Shown here one piece after another: positions 34,559 through 43,209 of a stretch of DNA of 64,000 nt. This DNA comes from Litorimonas sp965205225 (GTDB lineage Bacteria > Pseudomonadota > Alphaproteobacteria > Caulobacterales > Maricaulaceae): positions 1,302,001-1,366,000 of the forward strand of contig CBDBFZ010000003.1 in the NCBI GenBank assembly GCA_965205225.1. Direction: 5' to 3'. Position 1 is the first letter of the stretch, and each line of letters starts with the position of its first letter. The translations under genes were made by a program, and so were the position numbers. Under the pieces are notes generated by a model. The model was not told the DNA's origin, ran no database searches, and was given only the letters and a program-made list of their open reading frames with translations.

Positions 34559-35882
34559 GGAGGCCTCTAAAAACCATGCATTTTGTGGTGTGATCTGATT
34601 TACTGGTTTTGGGAGGATTTTATGATGCACGCGCCTGGATTGTTTGACTTGTCGGATCATCTTGCTCGCTTATCGGCGACAGGTGATCCGCTTGAAGCGC
34701 TAGAGTGTCATGTGGACTTTGAGGCTTTCCGAACTGTTCTGATGGAAGCCCTCGGTTATGGTGTTCGCGCCAAGGGCGGTCGGCCACCCTATGATCCGGT
34801 CACGATGTTCAAGGTGCTTGTTCTGGCGTCGATGCACAATCTGAGTGATGAAGGGATGGAATTTCTGATCCGGGATCGTTTAAGTTGGCTGCGGTTTCTG
34901 AGGTTTGAGATCGGTGAACCGACCCCGGACCAAAAGACGATTTGGCTGTTCCGTGAAAAGCTGACCCAGGAAAAGCTGACCCAGTCTGGTGCTTTCAAAT
35001 CTCTGTTTGCCGCTTTTGAAGAGCAACTCTGCAAGCGCGGCTACAAACCCACGGGAGGTCAGATCGTGGATGCCACTTTGGTGTCAGCGCCGCGCCAACG
35101 GATGAAGAAAGAAGAGAAAGAGCGGGCCAGGGCGGGTGAAAGCGCGTCCGCTATCTGGCCTGATGATCCTGCCAGGGCCGCACAGAAAGACACAGACGCA
35201 CGAGCGGTGGTCAGCTATTCCAGGGCGCGAAAGACCGCAGAAGGGGAACAGGACGCAGGCCTTGTCGACATTTCCATCCCTCACTTTGGGTACAAGAACC
35301 ATATCAGTATTGACCGGAAATGGCGCTTTGTCCGGGGAGAGACCTGTACCCATGCGGCCCGCTATGATGGGCACGAACTGACATCGGTTCTGGATGCCAC
35401 CAACAGCTCAAAGTCTGTTTGGGCGGATACAGCTTATCGCTCAGCCAGAAACGAAGCCTGGCTGAAAGCGCAGGGCTATCGTTCAAACATCCATCGAAAG
35501 AAGCCCCGCGGTAAACCGATGGCAAAGCACATTCGGCGCGGCAATGCGACCCGCTCCTCCATCCGTGCCTGTGTTGAACATGTCTTCGGATATGAGAAAG
35601 GGCCGATGGCGATCACGATCCGCTCAATCGGCCAGGCCAGGGCCGCTGGCCGGATCACCATGGCCAAGCTAAGCTACAACTTCCGCCGCCTCGTTTTCCA
35701 TGAGCGACGACAGCCCATAGCCTGATTCTGTTCAAAATCCGGATCCCCCCACTTATGCGGGCCAAAATCATGCCAAAATATGCCTGTGGACACGCATTCG
35801 TCACTCTATGAAGCCTGACCTGAGAGCCGATTATAAAATTCGCCTCTATACTGGCCCCAAAACCCTGTTCTTCGAGGTGTCC
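34559..35882 (+). mobile_element. IS-A copy 2 (IS5 family)
   Basis: From GGAGGCCTCTAAAAACC to GTTCTTCGAGGTGTCC, with ACGT target duplications. Its 1324 bp are 15 bp more than copy 3 because of an in-frame tandem repeat in the gene. Confidence 0.92.
34622..35725 (+). CDS. IS-A transposase with five-residue insertion
   Basis: ATGATG at 34622 follows GGGAGGA by 7 bases, so this start is preferred. The 367-residue protein is a DDE transposase of the IS5 family: PPYDPVTMFKVLVLASMHNL, DATLVSAPRQR (Asp), WADTAYRS (Asp) and RACVEHVFGYEKGPM (Glu). Residues EKLTQ occur twice in a row (34955-34984), unlike the other copies. The frame is intact, so it may be active unless the repeat disturbs folding. 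Confidence 0.9.
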   Translation: MMHAPGLFDLSDHLARLSATGDPLEALECHVDFEAFRTVLMEALGYGVRAKGGRPPYDPVTMFKVLVLASMHNLSDEGMEFLIRDRLSWLRFLRFEIGEPTPDQKTIWLFREKLTQEKLTQSGAFKSLFAAFEEQLCKRGYKPTGGQIVDATLVSAPRQRMKKEEKERARAGESASAIWPDDPARAAQKDTDARAVVSYSRARKTAEGEQDAGLVDISIPHFGYKNHISIDRKWRFVRGETCTHAARYDGHELTSVLDATNSSKSVWADTAYRSARNEAWLKAQGYRSNIHRKKPRGKPMAKHIRRGNATRSSIRACVEHVFGYEKGPMAITIRSIGQARAAGRITMAKLSYNFRRLVFHERRQPIA

Positions 35883-36149
35883 ACGTTCAACTTTCTTGTG
35901 ATTAACCGTCCAGCCTTCCATACGCAGAAGTGCGGCTATCTTGCGGTAGCCATAACGGCCATATCGCTTGGCCAGTCTGATTAAAGCCAAGCGCAGCTCT
36001 TCCTCATCATCTTTAGGGGCCGATTGATAGCGGAAGCTACTACGCGAAAGGCCAAGGACCTGACAGGTCCGGCGTTCAGATGTGTTTAACTTCTGCCGAC
36101 AATGAATAACAGCCTGACGTAGCCAAGGGGCCGTCAGGCTCCCTGCTTT

Positions 36150-36434
36150 TCATTGGGGCTTTAAATAATCAAGGCTCTCCCTGAAAATCAGCTTGTCCAG
36201 CGTCAGATCAGATACAGCCTTACGGAGTCGCTGCTTCTCTTTCTCTAATACCTTCATCTGTTTGACTTTGGATGGCTCCATCCCGCCAAACTTCTTGCGC
36301 CAGCCATAATAAGTGGCATCGCTCACACCAGCTGATCGGCACGCCGTTGCGACTGTTGCGCCAGACGCTAACTCAACCTCAATCTGCCGCTGCAACCGAA
36401 TAACGTCCTCATCTGAAAATCTCTTCCTTGCCAT
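36150..36434 (-). CDS. IS-E OrfA (IS3-family helix-turn-helix protein)
   Basis: This 94-residue IS3 OrfA begins MARKRFSDEDVIRLQRQIEV. It has the helix-turn-helix SGATVATACRSAGVSDATYY and GWRKKFGGM, then a leucine-zipper-like segment VLEKEKQRLRKAVSDLTLDK. The frame is intact, but its partner OrfB is interrupted. A longer start at 36455 lies in the IS end. Confidence 0.8.
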   Translation of the reverse strand: MARKRFSDEDVIRLQRQIEVELASGATVATACRSAGVSDATYYGWRKKFGGMEPSKVKQMKVLEKEKQRLRKAVSDLTLDKLIFRESLDYLKPQ

Positions 36435-36490
36435 GACCATCTTCCTTCCCACCAAAATTACTAAGTAAAAGATGGTCCAGTTTTAAGGAG

Positions 36491-36690
36491 CAAGGACAAA
36501 CGTTTTTTGAACAGGCACACCAGCTGAACCCTTCGCGCGGATTAATCTAAGGCGTCGTGTGTGGTGTGCGGGTAGAAGAGGTTGAAGACCCGCTTATGAG
36601 AGAAATTCGCTACCTCGATAAACTGATTGATGAGCTTGCCCGTGGCAAGAAGATAGGAAAAATCCTAAGATCGGTATAAGTTTGATAGTG
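36491..36690 (+). other. unidentified coding remnant between IS elements
   Basis: A short plus-strand frame reads EEVEDPLMREIRYLDKLIDE and LARGKKIGKILRSV before a stop at about 36679. It looks like a C-terminal tail, but I cannot name the family. No start is visible. Confidence 0.25.
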
Positions 36691-36699
36691 TTGAAAAAC

Positions 36700-37137
36700 T
36701 CCGTTCGTAAGTTGGTTTCAAGCGTTCATAATTTGGGACAAGTCTTCCCGTTTCCTAAGCGGTGCTCATTTTACGTCCATTCATATAAAGCTTAGCCATT
36801 TTGCGAAGGTTTTGGGTAGTGGCGGCGAGGAGGAATTCGTCATTGGCGCCGCAGGGGTCACGAAGTCGCAATCGGTCGAGTTTGAGGATGGCTTGAAGAT
36901 GGGCAAAGGACATCTCGACCTTCTTTCTCTCATGACGCATAAAGTTATAATCCGGCGTGCCGCGTAGCCTGCGGGCGACATCTCTGGAGCTTTCATAAAT
37001 AGAACGCGGCACCTTGCGCATCGGTAGCTTCGGACAGCACCGGGGTTTGAATGTGCAGGCATTACAGTCTAACTGTAAAGCTCGGTATCGATAAGTGCCA
37101 TCTTTAGGAACGTTGCCTGCCGCTTTGGCTCTGCGTC
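36700..37137 (-). pseudogene. IS1182-like transposase, C-terminal fragment
   Basis: The minus frame contains PKDGTYRYRALQLDCNACTF, the Cys-rich segment CKARCCPKLP-like region, RRLRGTPDYNFMRHERKKVE, MSFAHLQAILKLDRLRLRDP and ends MNGRKMSTA. This is the C-terminal third of IS1182-type transposases. TGTTGAAAAACTCC near 36690 resembles ends of that family. The 5' part is cut by IS-F. Confidence 0.7.
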
Positions 37138-37286
37138 CGGCCTGCCCCCATCTGGTGGTCCATCCGCTAAGTTAGAGCTTGGCGGTTATGGTCGCCCTGC
37201 TTTCGCGGCCCGGAACGGAGTGTAGGGGAGCGAAGGCAGGGCGAGGCAAGACTGTTTTCGGAGCCGGCGGTCGATAGCCGAGAGAG

Positions 37287-37850
37287 CTATGCGGCCTGAT
37301 GATGTTGTAGTGCTGTCGTCAGTGTTCGATCAGTATCTGTGTCTCCTTTTAGGCTATAGAAGATTTCCCCGTTCAAGAGCTCGTTTCTCAGCTTGCCGTT
37401 GAAGCTTTCATTGCATTCGTTCTCCCAGGGACTGCCGGGCTCGATGTATAGTGTCTTCACGCCGATCCGCCCCAGCCAGTCACGAACGGCTTGAGCCGTG
37501 AACTCGGCGCCGTTGTCGGATCGTATGTAATCCGGTGCGCCTCGCTGTGTGAACAGATCGGTCAAAACAGTCAACACGTCATCGTGCCTCAACCGTCGCT
37601 GCACATGGATCGCTAGGCATTCTTCGCGACGAAGCAGGGTCGTGATCCGGCGGTAGCCGTATCTCCCATACTGCTCTGCCAGCCGGATGATGTCGGCCGT
37701 GAGAGCCGCTTCGTCCACTCTCGAACGACGTGGCTTCCTCTGGGTGGATCGATGCTGGCCGAGGACACGACAGGCTCGGCGCTCAGAGACTTTGAGCGTG
37801 TCCTGCACATGATCCACGGCCAGACGGCGGCGCGAAGGGCTTAGTACTTT
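37287..37850 (-). pseudogene. IS-F OrfB transposase, internally deleted
   Basis: N-terminal DTLKVSERRACRVLGQHRST and YGRYGYRRITTLLRRE are followed directly by ECLAIHVQRRLRHDDVLTVL. About 60 residues with the first catalytic Asp are missing. DYIRSDNGAEFTAQAVRDWL and SPWENECNESFNGKLRNELL carry the second Asp and the Glu. The C-terminus diverges after EIFYSLK. Confidence 0.8.
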
Positions 37851-38113
37851 CCCTCGACAGCCTCTTTGAGGATCATGGCATCCAAGGTCAGATCGGACAC
37901 GGTTTTGCGGAGCCGAAGGTTCTCCTTTTCCAGTGCCTTCAGCCGACGCGCCTGGTCGACCTTCAGACCACCATATTCGCGTCGCCATCGGTAATAGGTT
38001 TGCTCTGCAATACCAAGTGATCGACAGATGGCCTTCGCCTTCTCGCCAGCGGCCAGCCGGACTTCAGCTTCCCTGAGCTTCGCAATGACCTGTTCGGGGG
38101 TGTAGCGTTTCTC
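37841..38113 (-). CDS. IS-F OrfA
   Basis: The IS3-family OrfA core KRYTPEQVIAKLREAEVRLA is followed by a helix-turn-helix (AICRSLGIAEQTYYRWRREY) and a coiled segment (RLKALEKENLRLRKTVSDLT). It ends EAVEGKY with a frame overlap into OrfB, where IS3 elements normally shift by -1. The open frame extends upstream to 38158, but the conserved part starts near 38113. Confidence 0.7.
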   Translation of the reverse strand, partial: EKRYTPEQVIAKLREAEVRLAAGEKAKAICRSLGIAEQTYYRWRREYGGLKVDQARRLKALEKENLRLRKTVSDLTLDAMILKEAVEGKY

Positions 38114-38192
38114 GCCATGATGAGCGCCTTTCCGAGCGCAAAATAGCCAAAACCCCAACTCTCAAAATGGACCACTTCTAAGGGGCAAGGTC

Positions 38193-38311
38193 ATTACGGC
38201 CCCTGTAGATATTTGCAGCATCAGCCAATTCTAGAATTTGCACCGGGTCGGCCTGAAAAATCTAGCGTAGCGAGCTTGAAGCTTATCTATAAAAGCAAGG
38301 TCGCAGATTAG
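38193..38311. other. spacer between IS-F and the uronate epimerase gene
   Basis: On the minus strand a short frame reads QADPVQILELADAANIYRGR and runs into the IS-F end. It might be the start of a gene cut by the IS. It is too short to identify. Confidence 0.25.
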
Positions 38312-39319
38312 CTAAACCTCGACTTGGTAATAGTCGCGGTACCAATCGACGAACGCCTCTACACCCTTTCGAATTGGCATATTTGGACGAAAACCGGTCA
38401 GCGCTTCCAACAAGTCAGAATTCGCGTAGGTCTTTGCAACGTCCCCCAATTGTATCGGCAGAAGCTTCTTCTGAGCCTGGACCCCAACAGCTCTTTCAAT
38501 CTCTGTGATCAAGTTGAACAACGAGATCGGATTTGCATTGCCGATATTCACCAATCTGTACGGCGCAACCGGAGACAGTGAATCAACTTCCGAAATTGGC
38601 GCGCCTCGGACAGGCGGACGGTCCAGTAAAAGTTCAATCGACCGTGTCAGATCGTCAACATAGGTGAAGTCGCGCGCCATCCGGCCTTGGTTAAAAACCT
38701 TGATGGGACGACCTTCAAACATGGCCTTGGTAAAGAGGAAAAACGCCATGTCAGGACGTCCCCAAGGCCCATAAACTGTGAAGAAGCGCAGCACAGTCGT
38801 CGGCAAATCGTGGAGATGGCTGTGGCTGTGCGCGATCAGTTCGGACGCCTGTTTGGTAGCGGCATAAATTGTCAGTGGGAAGCTGGTCTTGTCGGTCTCG
38901 ACGAACGGGTACTGATCATTCGCGCCGTAAGCTGAACTCGTCGAGGCGAGGATGAGATGCTTCACCAAATGTTCGCGGCACAGCTCGATAACGTTGTAAC
39001 TGCCCGTGACATTGGTGTCCACATAAGCGCGCGGATTTTCGAGCGAATAACGTACCCCTGCCTGAGCCGCGAGATGGACGACTCGGTCTGGTTTGAAGCC
39101 TTCAAAAACCCCCGATGTCGCATCAAAATCCTCGAGCGCAACTTGGTGCGTCGTAAAGCTGTCAAAGGGCGTCAGATATGCCAGTCGGTCATGTTTTAGC
39201 GACACATCGTAATAAGGTGTGATCGCATCAATACCGCAAACATCATGACCATCGCGGAGCAAATGCAACGCCAAATTCTGGCCGATAAAGCCCGCTGTGC
39301 CTGTAATCAAGATTCTCAT
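38312..39319 (-). CDS. NAD-dependent epimerase, UDP-glucuronate 4-epimerase type
   Basis: From ATG 39319 the protein is 335 residues, an extended short-chain dehydrogenase. The NAD-binding motif is ILITGTAGFIGQNLALHLL at the N-terminus. The substrate signatures are VHLAAQAGVRYSLENPRAYV and STSSAYGANDQYPF. Further, YAATKQASELIAHSHSHL carries the catalytic Tyr-x3-Lys, and FFTVYGPWGRPDMA follows. These are typical of UDP-glucuronate 4-epimerases, which make UDP-galacturonate for capsule, LPS or exopolysaccharide. Substrate is by family resemblance. The gene lies divergent to glmS. Confidence 0.88.
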   Translation of the reverse strand: MRILITGTAGFIGQNLALHLLRDGHDVCGIDAITPYYDVSLKHDRLAYLTPFDSFTTHQVALEDFDATSGVFEGFKPDRVVHLAAQAGVRYSLENPRAYVDTNVTGSYNVIELCREHLVKHLILASTSSAYGANDQYPFVETDKTSFPLTIYAATKQASELIAHSHSHLHDLPTTVLRFFTVYGPWGRPDMAFFLFTKAMFEGRPIKVFNQGRMARDFTYVDDLTRSIELLLDRPPVRGAPISEVDSLSPVAPYRLVNIGNANPISLFNLITEIERAVGVQAQKKLLPIQLGDVAKTYANSDLLEALTGFRPNMPIRKGVEAFVDWYRDYYQVEV

Positions 39320-39475
39320 GGGGCGCGAGTGTGAGTCTTGGGGGGCGCTGTCAAGCGCTCCAATAAGGCGAGACAGAGACGATCCCCTCACCCTGCAGAA
39401 TAATCCGTTTGTCGCATCTCACTTCCACTGTTAGGCGGTGCCTCAGTAAATTTGCAAAAACTTTAGGTAGGCAGA

Positions 39476-41290
39476 ATGTGCGGCATTGTCGGCATCATCG
39501 GGCGTGCACCCGTCTCGGACCGTCTGGTCTCGGGCCTCAAACGTCTTGAATATCGGGGCTATGACAGCGCTGGAATCGCGGTCAATGATGGCGAAACCGT
39601 GCAGCGCCGCCGTGCCAAGGGTAAAATCGCTAATCTTCAGGCACGTCTCGACGACGATCCGGTCGATGGTCATTCCGGTTTAGCTCATACACGATGGGCC
39701 ACGCATGGTGCGCCGACTGAGACGAACGCCCATCCTCATCATGTCGGCCGGATCGCTCTGGTTCACAACGGCATTATTGAAAACTACAACGAAATTCGCT
39801 CTGAGCTGCCGGCGCGAAACTATGAGTCTGATACGGACACGGAAGTCGCGGCACATCTGATTGATGAAGGACTCAAGAACGGAAAACCACCCCATAAGGC
39901 GTTTGCCGACGCCATCGCGCGTTTCCGGGGCGCTTATGCCCTAGGCGTGCTGATCAATGGTGTCGATGACGAAATTTTCTGCACCCGGCTCGGTTCCCCT
40001 TTGGTGATCGGTATTGGTGATGGCGAGATGTACCTCGGCTCTGACGCTATGACGCTGGCCCCATTGACCAGTCAGTTGATCTATCTGGAAGAAGGCGACT
40101 GGGCGGTGTTGAGCCGCGAGACTGTCGAAATCTATAACCGGGACAATGTGCGGGTCGAGCGATCCATCACCAGCGTCAAGTGTGTGGATGAGATCGCAAA
40201 TAAGGGCAAGTATGCGCATTTTATGCTCAAGGAAATTCATGAACAGCCCGAAACGCTGGTCCGGACCCTCTCGCACTATCTCGATCTGAGCGAGATCCAG
40301 GTCGATATGCCTGACGGGCTCGATTTCGCCCAGATTGACCGCATCGTGATTGTCGCCTGCGGTACGGCTTTCATAGCTGGTATGGTCGCGAAATATGTGT
40401 TTGAGCGCTTGGCAGGCATTCCGGTTGATATTGATATCGCGTCGGAATTCCGCTATCGTGACCCGGTTTTCAGCCCCAAAAGCTTGATGATTGTTGTATC
40501 ACAATCTGGCGAAACGGCCGATACGCTGGCCGCTCTGCACTATGCCAAACTTTTCAATCTGAAAACCGCTGCCCTCGTCAATGTCATGAGTTCGACCATG
40601 GCACGCAAAGCGGACATTGCCATGCCGATCAAGGCTGGACCCGAAATCGGCGTCGCCTCGACCAAGGCATTTACATCGCAAACCTGCGCCCTGGCGGCTC
40701 TGGCCGTAGGCGCGGCGACTCAGCGGGGGCATATCGATTCGGATGCCGCCGTGGCGCATTGCCATGATCTTGCAACGTTGCCGCAGCGTGTTTCTAATGC
40801 TCTGTCCCAGAACACGATTATCGCTCAAACAGCCAAAAGTCTCATCACGGCGCGCTCCGTCTTCTTCCTCGGACGCGGCACCATGGTTCCGATTGCCCTG
40901 GAAGGCGCGCTGAAACTCAAGGAAATCTCCTACATCCATGCCGAAGGCTATGCTGCGGGCGAGCTGAAACATGGCCCCATCGCCCTGATCGAAGACGGTA
41001 CACCCGTTATCGTAATCGCGCCAGAAGATGCGCTTTTCAAAAAGACGATCTCAAACCTGCAAGAAATCGCTGCCCGCGGGGCACGCGTGATCCTGTTCAC
41101 TGACCCGAAAGGCGCTGAGGCCGCAAAATCTCTGACCGACGACATTGTCGTCCTGCCGGAAGCGACTCCTTTGACTGCGCCGATTGTTCAAGTGATCGGC
41201 CAGCAACTCCTAGCTTACTACACAGCCGTGGAACTCGGTACTGACGTCGACCAGCCGCGTAATCTGGCGAAATCCGTCACTGTCGAGTAG
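39476..41290 (+). CDS. glmS: glutamine-fructose-6-phosphate aminotransferase (isomerizing)
   Basis: This 604-residue protein has the normal GlmS length and makes glucosamine-6-phosphate for peptidoglycan and LPS. MCGIVGIIG begins the glutaminase domain with catalytic Cys after Met removal; TRWATHGAPTETNAHPH is also diagnostic. Two SIS domains follow (SEFRYRDPVFSPKSLMIVVS, then GRGTMVPIALEGALKLKEIS) and the C-terminus ends QPRNLAKSVTVE. The ATG follows a TAGGTAGGC-type ribosome region. The next gene, rfbD, starts 10 bp later. Confidence 0.97.
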   Translation: MCGIVGIIGRAPVSDRLVSGLKRLEYRGYDSAGIAVNDGETVQRRRAKGKIANLQARLDDDPVDGHSGLAHTRWATHGAPTETNAHPHHVGRIALVHNGIIENYNEIRSELPARNYESDTDTEVAAHLIDEGLKNGKPPHKAFADAIARFRGAYALGVLINGVDDEIFCTRLGSPLVIGIGDGEMYLGSDAMTLAPLTSQLIYLEEGDWAVLSRETVEIYNRDNVRVERSITSVKCVDEIANKGKYAHFMLKEIHEQPETLVRTLSHYLDLSEIQVDMPDGLDFAQIDRIVIVACGTAFIAGMVAKYVFERLAGIPVDIDIASEFRYRDPVFSPKSLMIVVSQSGETADTLAALHYAKLFNLKTAALVNVMSSTMARKADIAMPIKAGPEIGVASTKAFTSQTCALAALAVGAATQRGHIDSDAAVAHCHDLATLPQRVSNALSQNTIIAQTAKSLITARSVFFLGRGTMVPIALEGALKLKEISYIHAEGYAAGELKHGPIALIEDGTPVIVIAPEDALFKKTISNLQEIAARGARVILFTDPKGAEAAKSLTDDIVVLPEATPLTAPIVQVIGQQLLAYYTAVELGTDVDQPRNLAKSVTVE

Positions 41291-41300
41291 GCGGCGCGCC

Positions 41301-42143
41301 GTGACCGCACCGCTTCTTGTCATTGGCCGGACCGGGCAGCTTGCCAGAGCGCTCGCAGTCTTGGAGCCGGATGCGATCACCTTGCCGCGTGAGACGTTGG
41401 ATGTATCAGACGGCCCGTCAATCTTCCGAACACTCGGGGACCTTCTCGACACACACACCGTCCGTGCCGTTATCAATGCGGCAGCCTATACGCAGGTTGA
41501 CCAAGCTGAATCCGAAACGGCACTGGCTTATCGAATTAATGACGCCGCACCGGAAGCGATAGCGCAGCTTTGTGATCAACGCTCCATTCCTATGGTTCAC
41601 ATTTCAACAGATTACGTCTTCGACGGAAAGAGTAAGCGGCCATACCGTGAGGCTGATCTGACCAATCCCGCAAACGTTTATGGCGAGAGCAAACTAGGCG
41701 GCGAACGCAGAATCATGAACACCGTCAAGAAAACCGCGATCCTTCGGACCTCGTGGGTCTACGACCTACAGGGAAAGAACTTCGTCACCACCATGCTGCG
41801 ACTGGCAGAGGAACGCGATAAACTGCGCATCGTTGACGATCAGATCGGTCGTCCCACCCATGCCATCACGCTCGCCAAAGCCTGCCTGTCTGCCATTGGC
41901 CATAACGGCCTGTTTCATGTCTCCGGGACGGGTGACCCCGTCAGCTGGGCGGGGTTTGCAAAAGAGATATTCTCGCTCGCAGGCAAGAGCGTCAGCATTG
42001 TGCCGATTCCGACATCCGAGTACCCAACGCCCGCGCAGCGCCCGGCATATTCTGTCCTCGATACAGCAAAATTCGAACGCGAGATTGGCCCGTTGCCGAA
42101 TTGGCGTGATACGTTGCGAGAGACGCTCAGTCGAAGGGACTGA
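41301..42143 (+). CDS. rfbD: dTDP-4-dehydrorhamnose reductase
   Basis: From GTG 41301 the protein is 280 residues. It reduces dTDP-4-dehydro-L-rhamnose to dTDP-L-rhamnose. The NADPH-binding start LLVIGRTGQLARAL, INAAAYTQVDQAESE, STDYVFDGKSKRPY and YGESKLGGE (catalytic Tyr-x3-Lys) are diagnostic of RfbD. It ends converging on, and overlapping by 17 bp, the rfbC gene. rfbA and rfbB are not in the window. Confidence 0.93.
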   Translation: MTAPLLVIGRTGQLARALAVLEPDAITLPRETLDVSDGPSIFRTLGDLLDTHTVRAVINAAAYTQVDQAESETALAYRINDAAPEAIAQLCDQRSIPMVHISTDYVFDGKSKRPYREADLTNPANVYGESKLGGERRIMNTVKKTAILRTSWVYDLQGKNFVTTMLRLAEERDKLRIVDDQIGRPTHAITLAKACLSAIGHNGLFHVSGTGDPVSWAGFAKEIFSLAGKSVSIVPIPTSEYPTPAQRPAYSVLDTAKFEREIGPLPNWRDTLRETLSRRD

Positions 42144-42678
42144 CCCAGTGGGCAAAGGCCGGAGCATCCACATCCTTGCCGGACAGGACGGGAGATGTTG
42201 CGCCCAGACCCCAATCCACACTGGCACTGTCCCAGAGCACCGAACCATCCTGTTCTCTGGAATAGGTTTCGCTGACCTTATAGACGATCTCACTGTTCGG
42301 CGTGCGTGTGACAAAACCGTGGAGAAACCCAACGGGAATAAAGAGTTGGTGTGCATTTCCAGCAGACAGCTCAATCCCCACCCATTGCCCATAGGTCGCT
42401 GAAGAGCGGCGAACATCAACGGCCACATCGAACACAGACCCTGCGATGCAGCGAACCAGTTTATCCTGCGCGCGAGGCGGGGCCTGATAATGCAGACCGC
42501 GGAGAGTCCCAACTTCCACTGACAGGGAGTGATTATCCTGAAGGAAATTCATGGTTCGCCCGACAGCAGCACTGAACAGATCCTGACGGTAACTCTCCAT
42601 GAACCAGCCGCGGTCATCGCCGTGACGTGTAGGTTCGCACAGGAGCAAACCGTCAATTGCAAGTGGTTTGATTTTCAT
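42127..42678 (-). CDS. rfbC: dTDP-4-dehydrorhamnose 3,5-epimerase
   Basis: From ATG 42678 the protein is 183 residues, the usual RfbC length. It epimerises dTDP-4-dehydro-6-deoxyglucose at C3 and C5. The cupin fold signatures are RHGDDRGWFMESYRQD, NHSLSVEVGTLRGLHYQAPP (catalytic His) and DVRRSSATYGQWVGIELSAG. The GFLHGFVT and YKVSETYSREQD motifs complete the set. It follows DUF2794 by one base on the same strand. Confidence 0.94.
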   Translation of the reverse strand: MKIKPLAIDGLLLCEPTRHGDDRGWFMESYRQDLFSAAVGRTMNFLQDNHSLSVEVGTLRGLHYQAPPRAQDKLVRCIAGSVFDVAVDVRRSSATYGQWVGIELSAGNAHQLFIPVGFLHGFVTRTPNSEIVYKVSETYSREQDGSVLWDSASVDWGLGATSPVLSGKDVDAPAFAHWVSPFD

Positions 42679-42679
42679 G

Positions 42680-43018
42680 TTAGATCGCGCGGAATCTCGC
42701 CTTATCAAAGACTTTCAGGACCTGCGTCAGATCATGACCGCGCTTCAGGATCAACCCACCGGGCGCAATAACCGCATACTTTCCCTGACGGTTGCGCAAT
42801 GCAGGCACTTTCTCAATCCGGTAGAGCGGGTGTTCAGATGCTTTTTGGAAGATGGAAAATACACAACGGTCCTGAAGAAAATCAATCGCGTAATCCTTCC
42901 AATCCCCCTTTGAAACCATTTGACCATAGACATTGAGAATAAATGAGAGTTCGCGCCGGTCGAAACTGACCTGAGACGGGGACCGGAGTCCGTTGCCAAT
43001 CCGAACGACATTACTCAT
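42680..43018 (-). CDS. DUF2794 domain protein
   Basis: From ATG 43018 the 112-residue protein has the family pattern SQVSFDRRELSFILNVYGQM, GDWKDYAIDFLQDRCVFSIF, RASEHPLYRIEKVPALR-like and GKYAVIAPGGLILKRGHDL. It is widespread in Alphaproteobacteria; function unknown. Its stop lies one base before rfbC, so the two are probably co-transcribed. A longer start at 43066 is less likely. Confidence 0.88.
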   Translation of the reverse strand: MSNVVRIGNGLRSPSQVSFDRRELSFILNVYGQMVSKGDWKDYAIDFLQDRCVFSIFQKASEHPLYRIEKVPALRNRQGKYAVIAPGGLILKRGHDLTQVLKVFDKARFRAI

Positions 43019-43209
43019 CACTAACCCCATAGCCTCCCTATATCCCATCTGGCAAAGATAATTCATGTGAAGTCAACATGGCGACTTCCTGTACAAACCG
43101 TAGGTTTGGCCACAATTTAACCCATCTTCGGGCTTTGTTGCAGGGATAGCGGCGATGTCGGGAGTATATGGCGGGATTGGCTTGGTTATTTTAGCCTCCA
43201 GGTCGAAAC

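Larger units (their letters stand above)
33973..36149 (-). pseudogene. IS-E OrfB transposase, split by IS-A copy 2
   Basis: The N-terminal part lies at 35883-36149 (SAPKDDEEELRLALIRLAKR, YGYRKIAALLRMEGWTVNHK). The C-terminal part lies at 33973-34558 (WREEGLQLPKRHKKRR, WSVDFVHDKLSSGRSYKML, YIRSDNRPEFIAAALQ, SPWENGYNERFNG). The DDE core is otherwise well kept, but the insertion abolishes it. Confidence 0.8.
33970..36490 (-). mobile_element. IS-E copy 1 (IS3 family) interrupted by IS-A copy 2
   Basis: The transposase genes are on the minus strand. OrfB is split by IS-A with a 4-bp duplication ACGT (34555-34558 and 35883-35886). The outer end near 36490 reads, inverted, TGTCCTTGCTCCTTAAAACT; the other end begins TGTACCAGTTTGATTT. 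Without the insertion the element would be about 1.2 kb. Confidence 0.8.
37139..38192 (-). mobile_element. IS-F (IS3 family)
   Basis: The ends share TGCCCC-N6-GTGGTCCAT in inverted orientation (about 37141 and 38192). OrfA and OrfB are on the minus strand. OrfB has a large in-frame deletion and an altered C-terminus, so the element is defective. A further solo end of this IS lies at folD. Confidence 0.75.
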
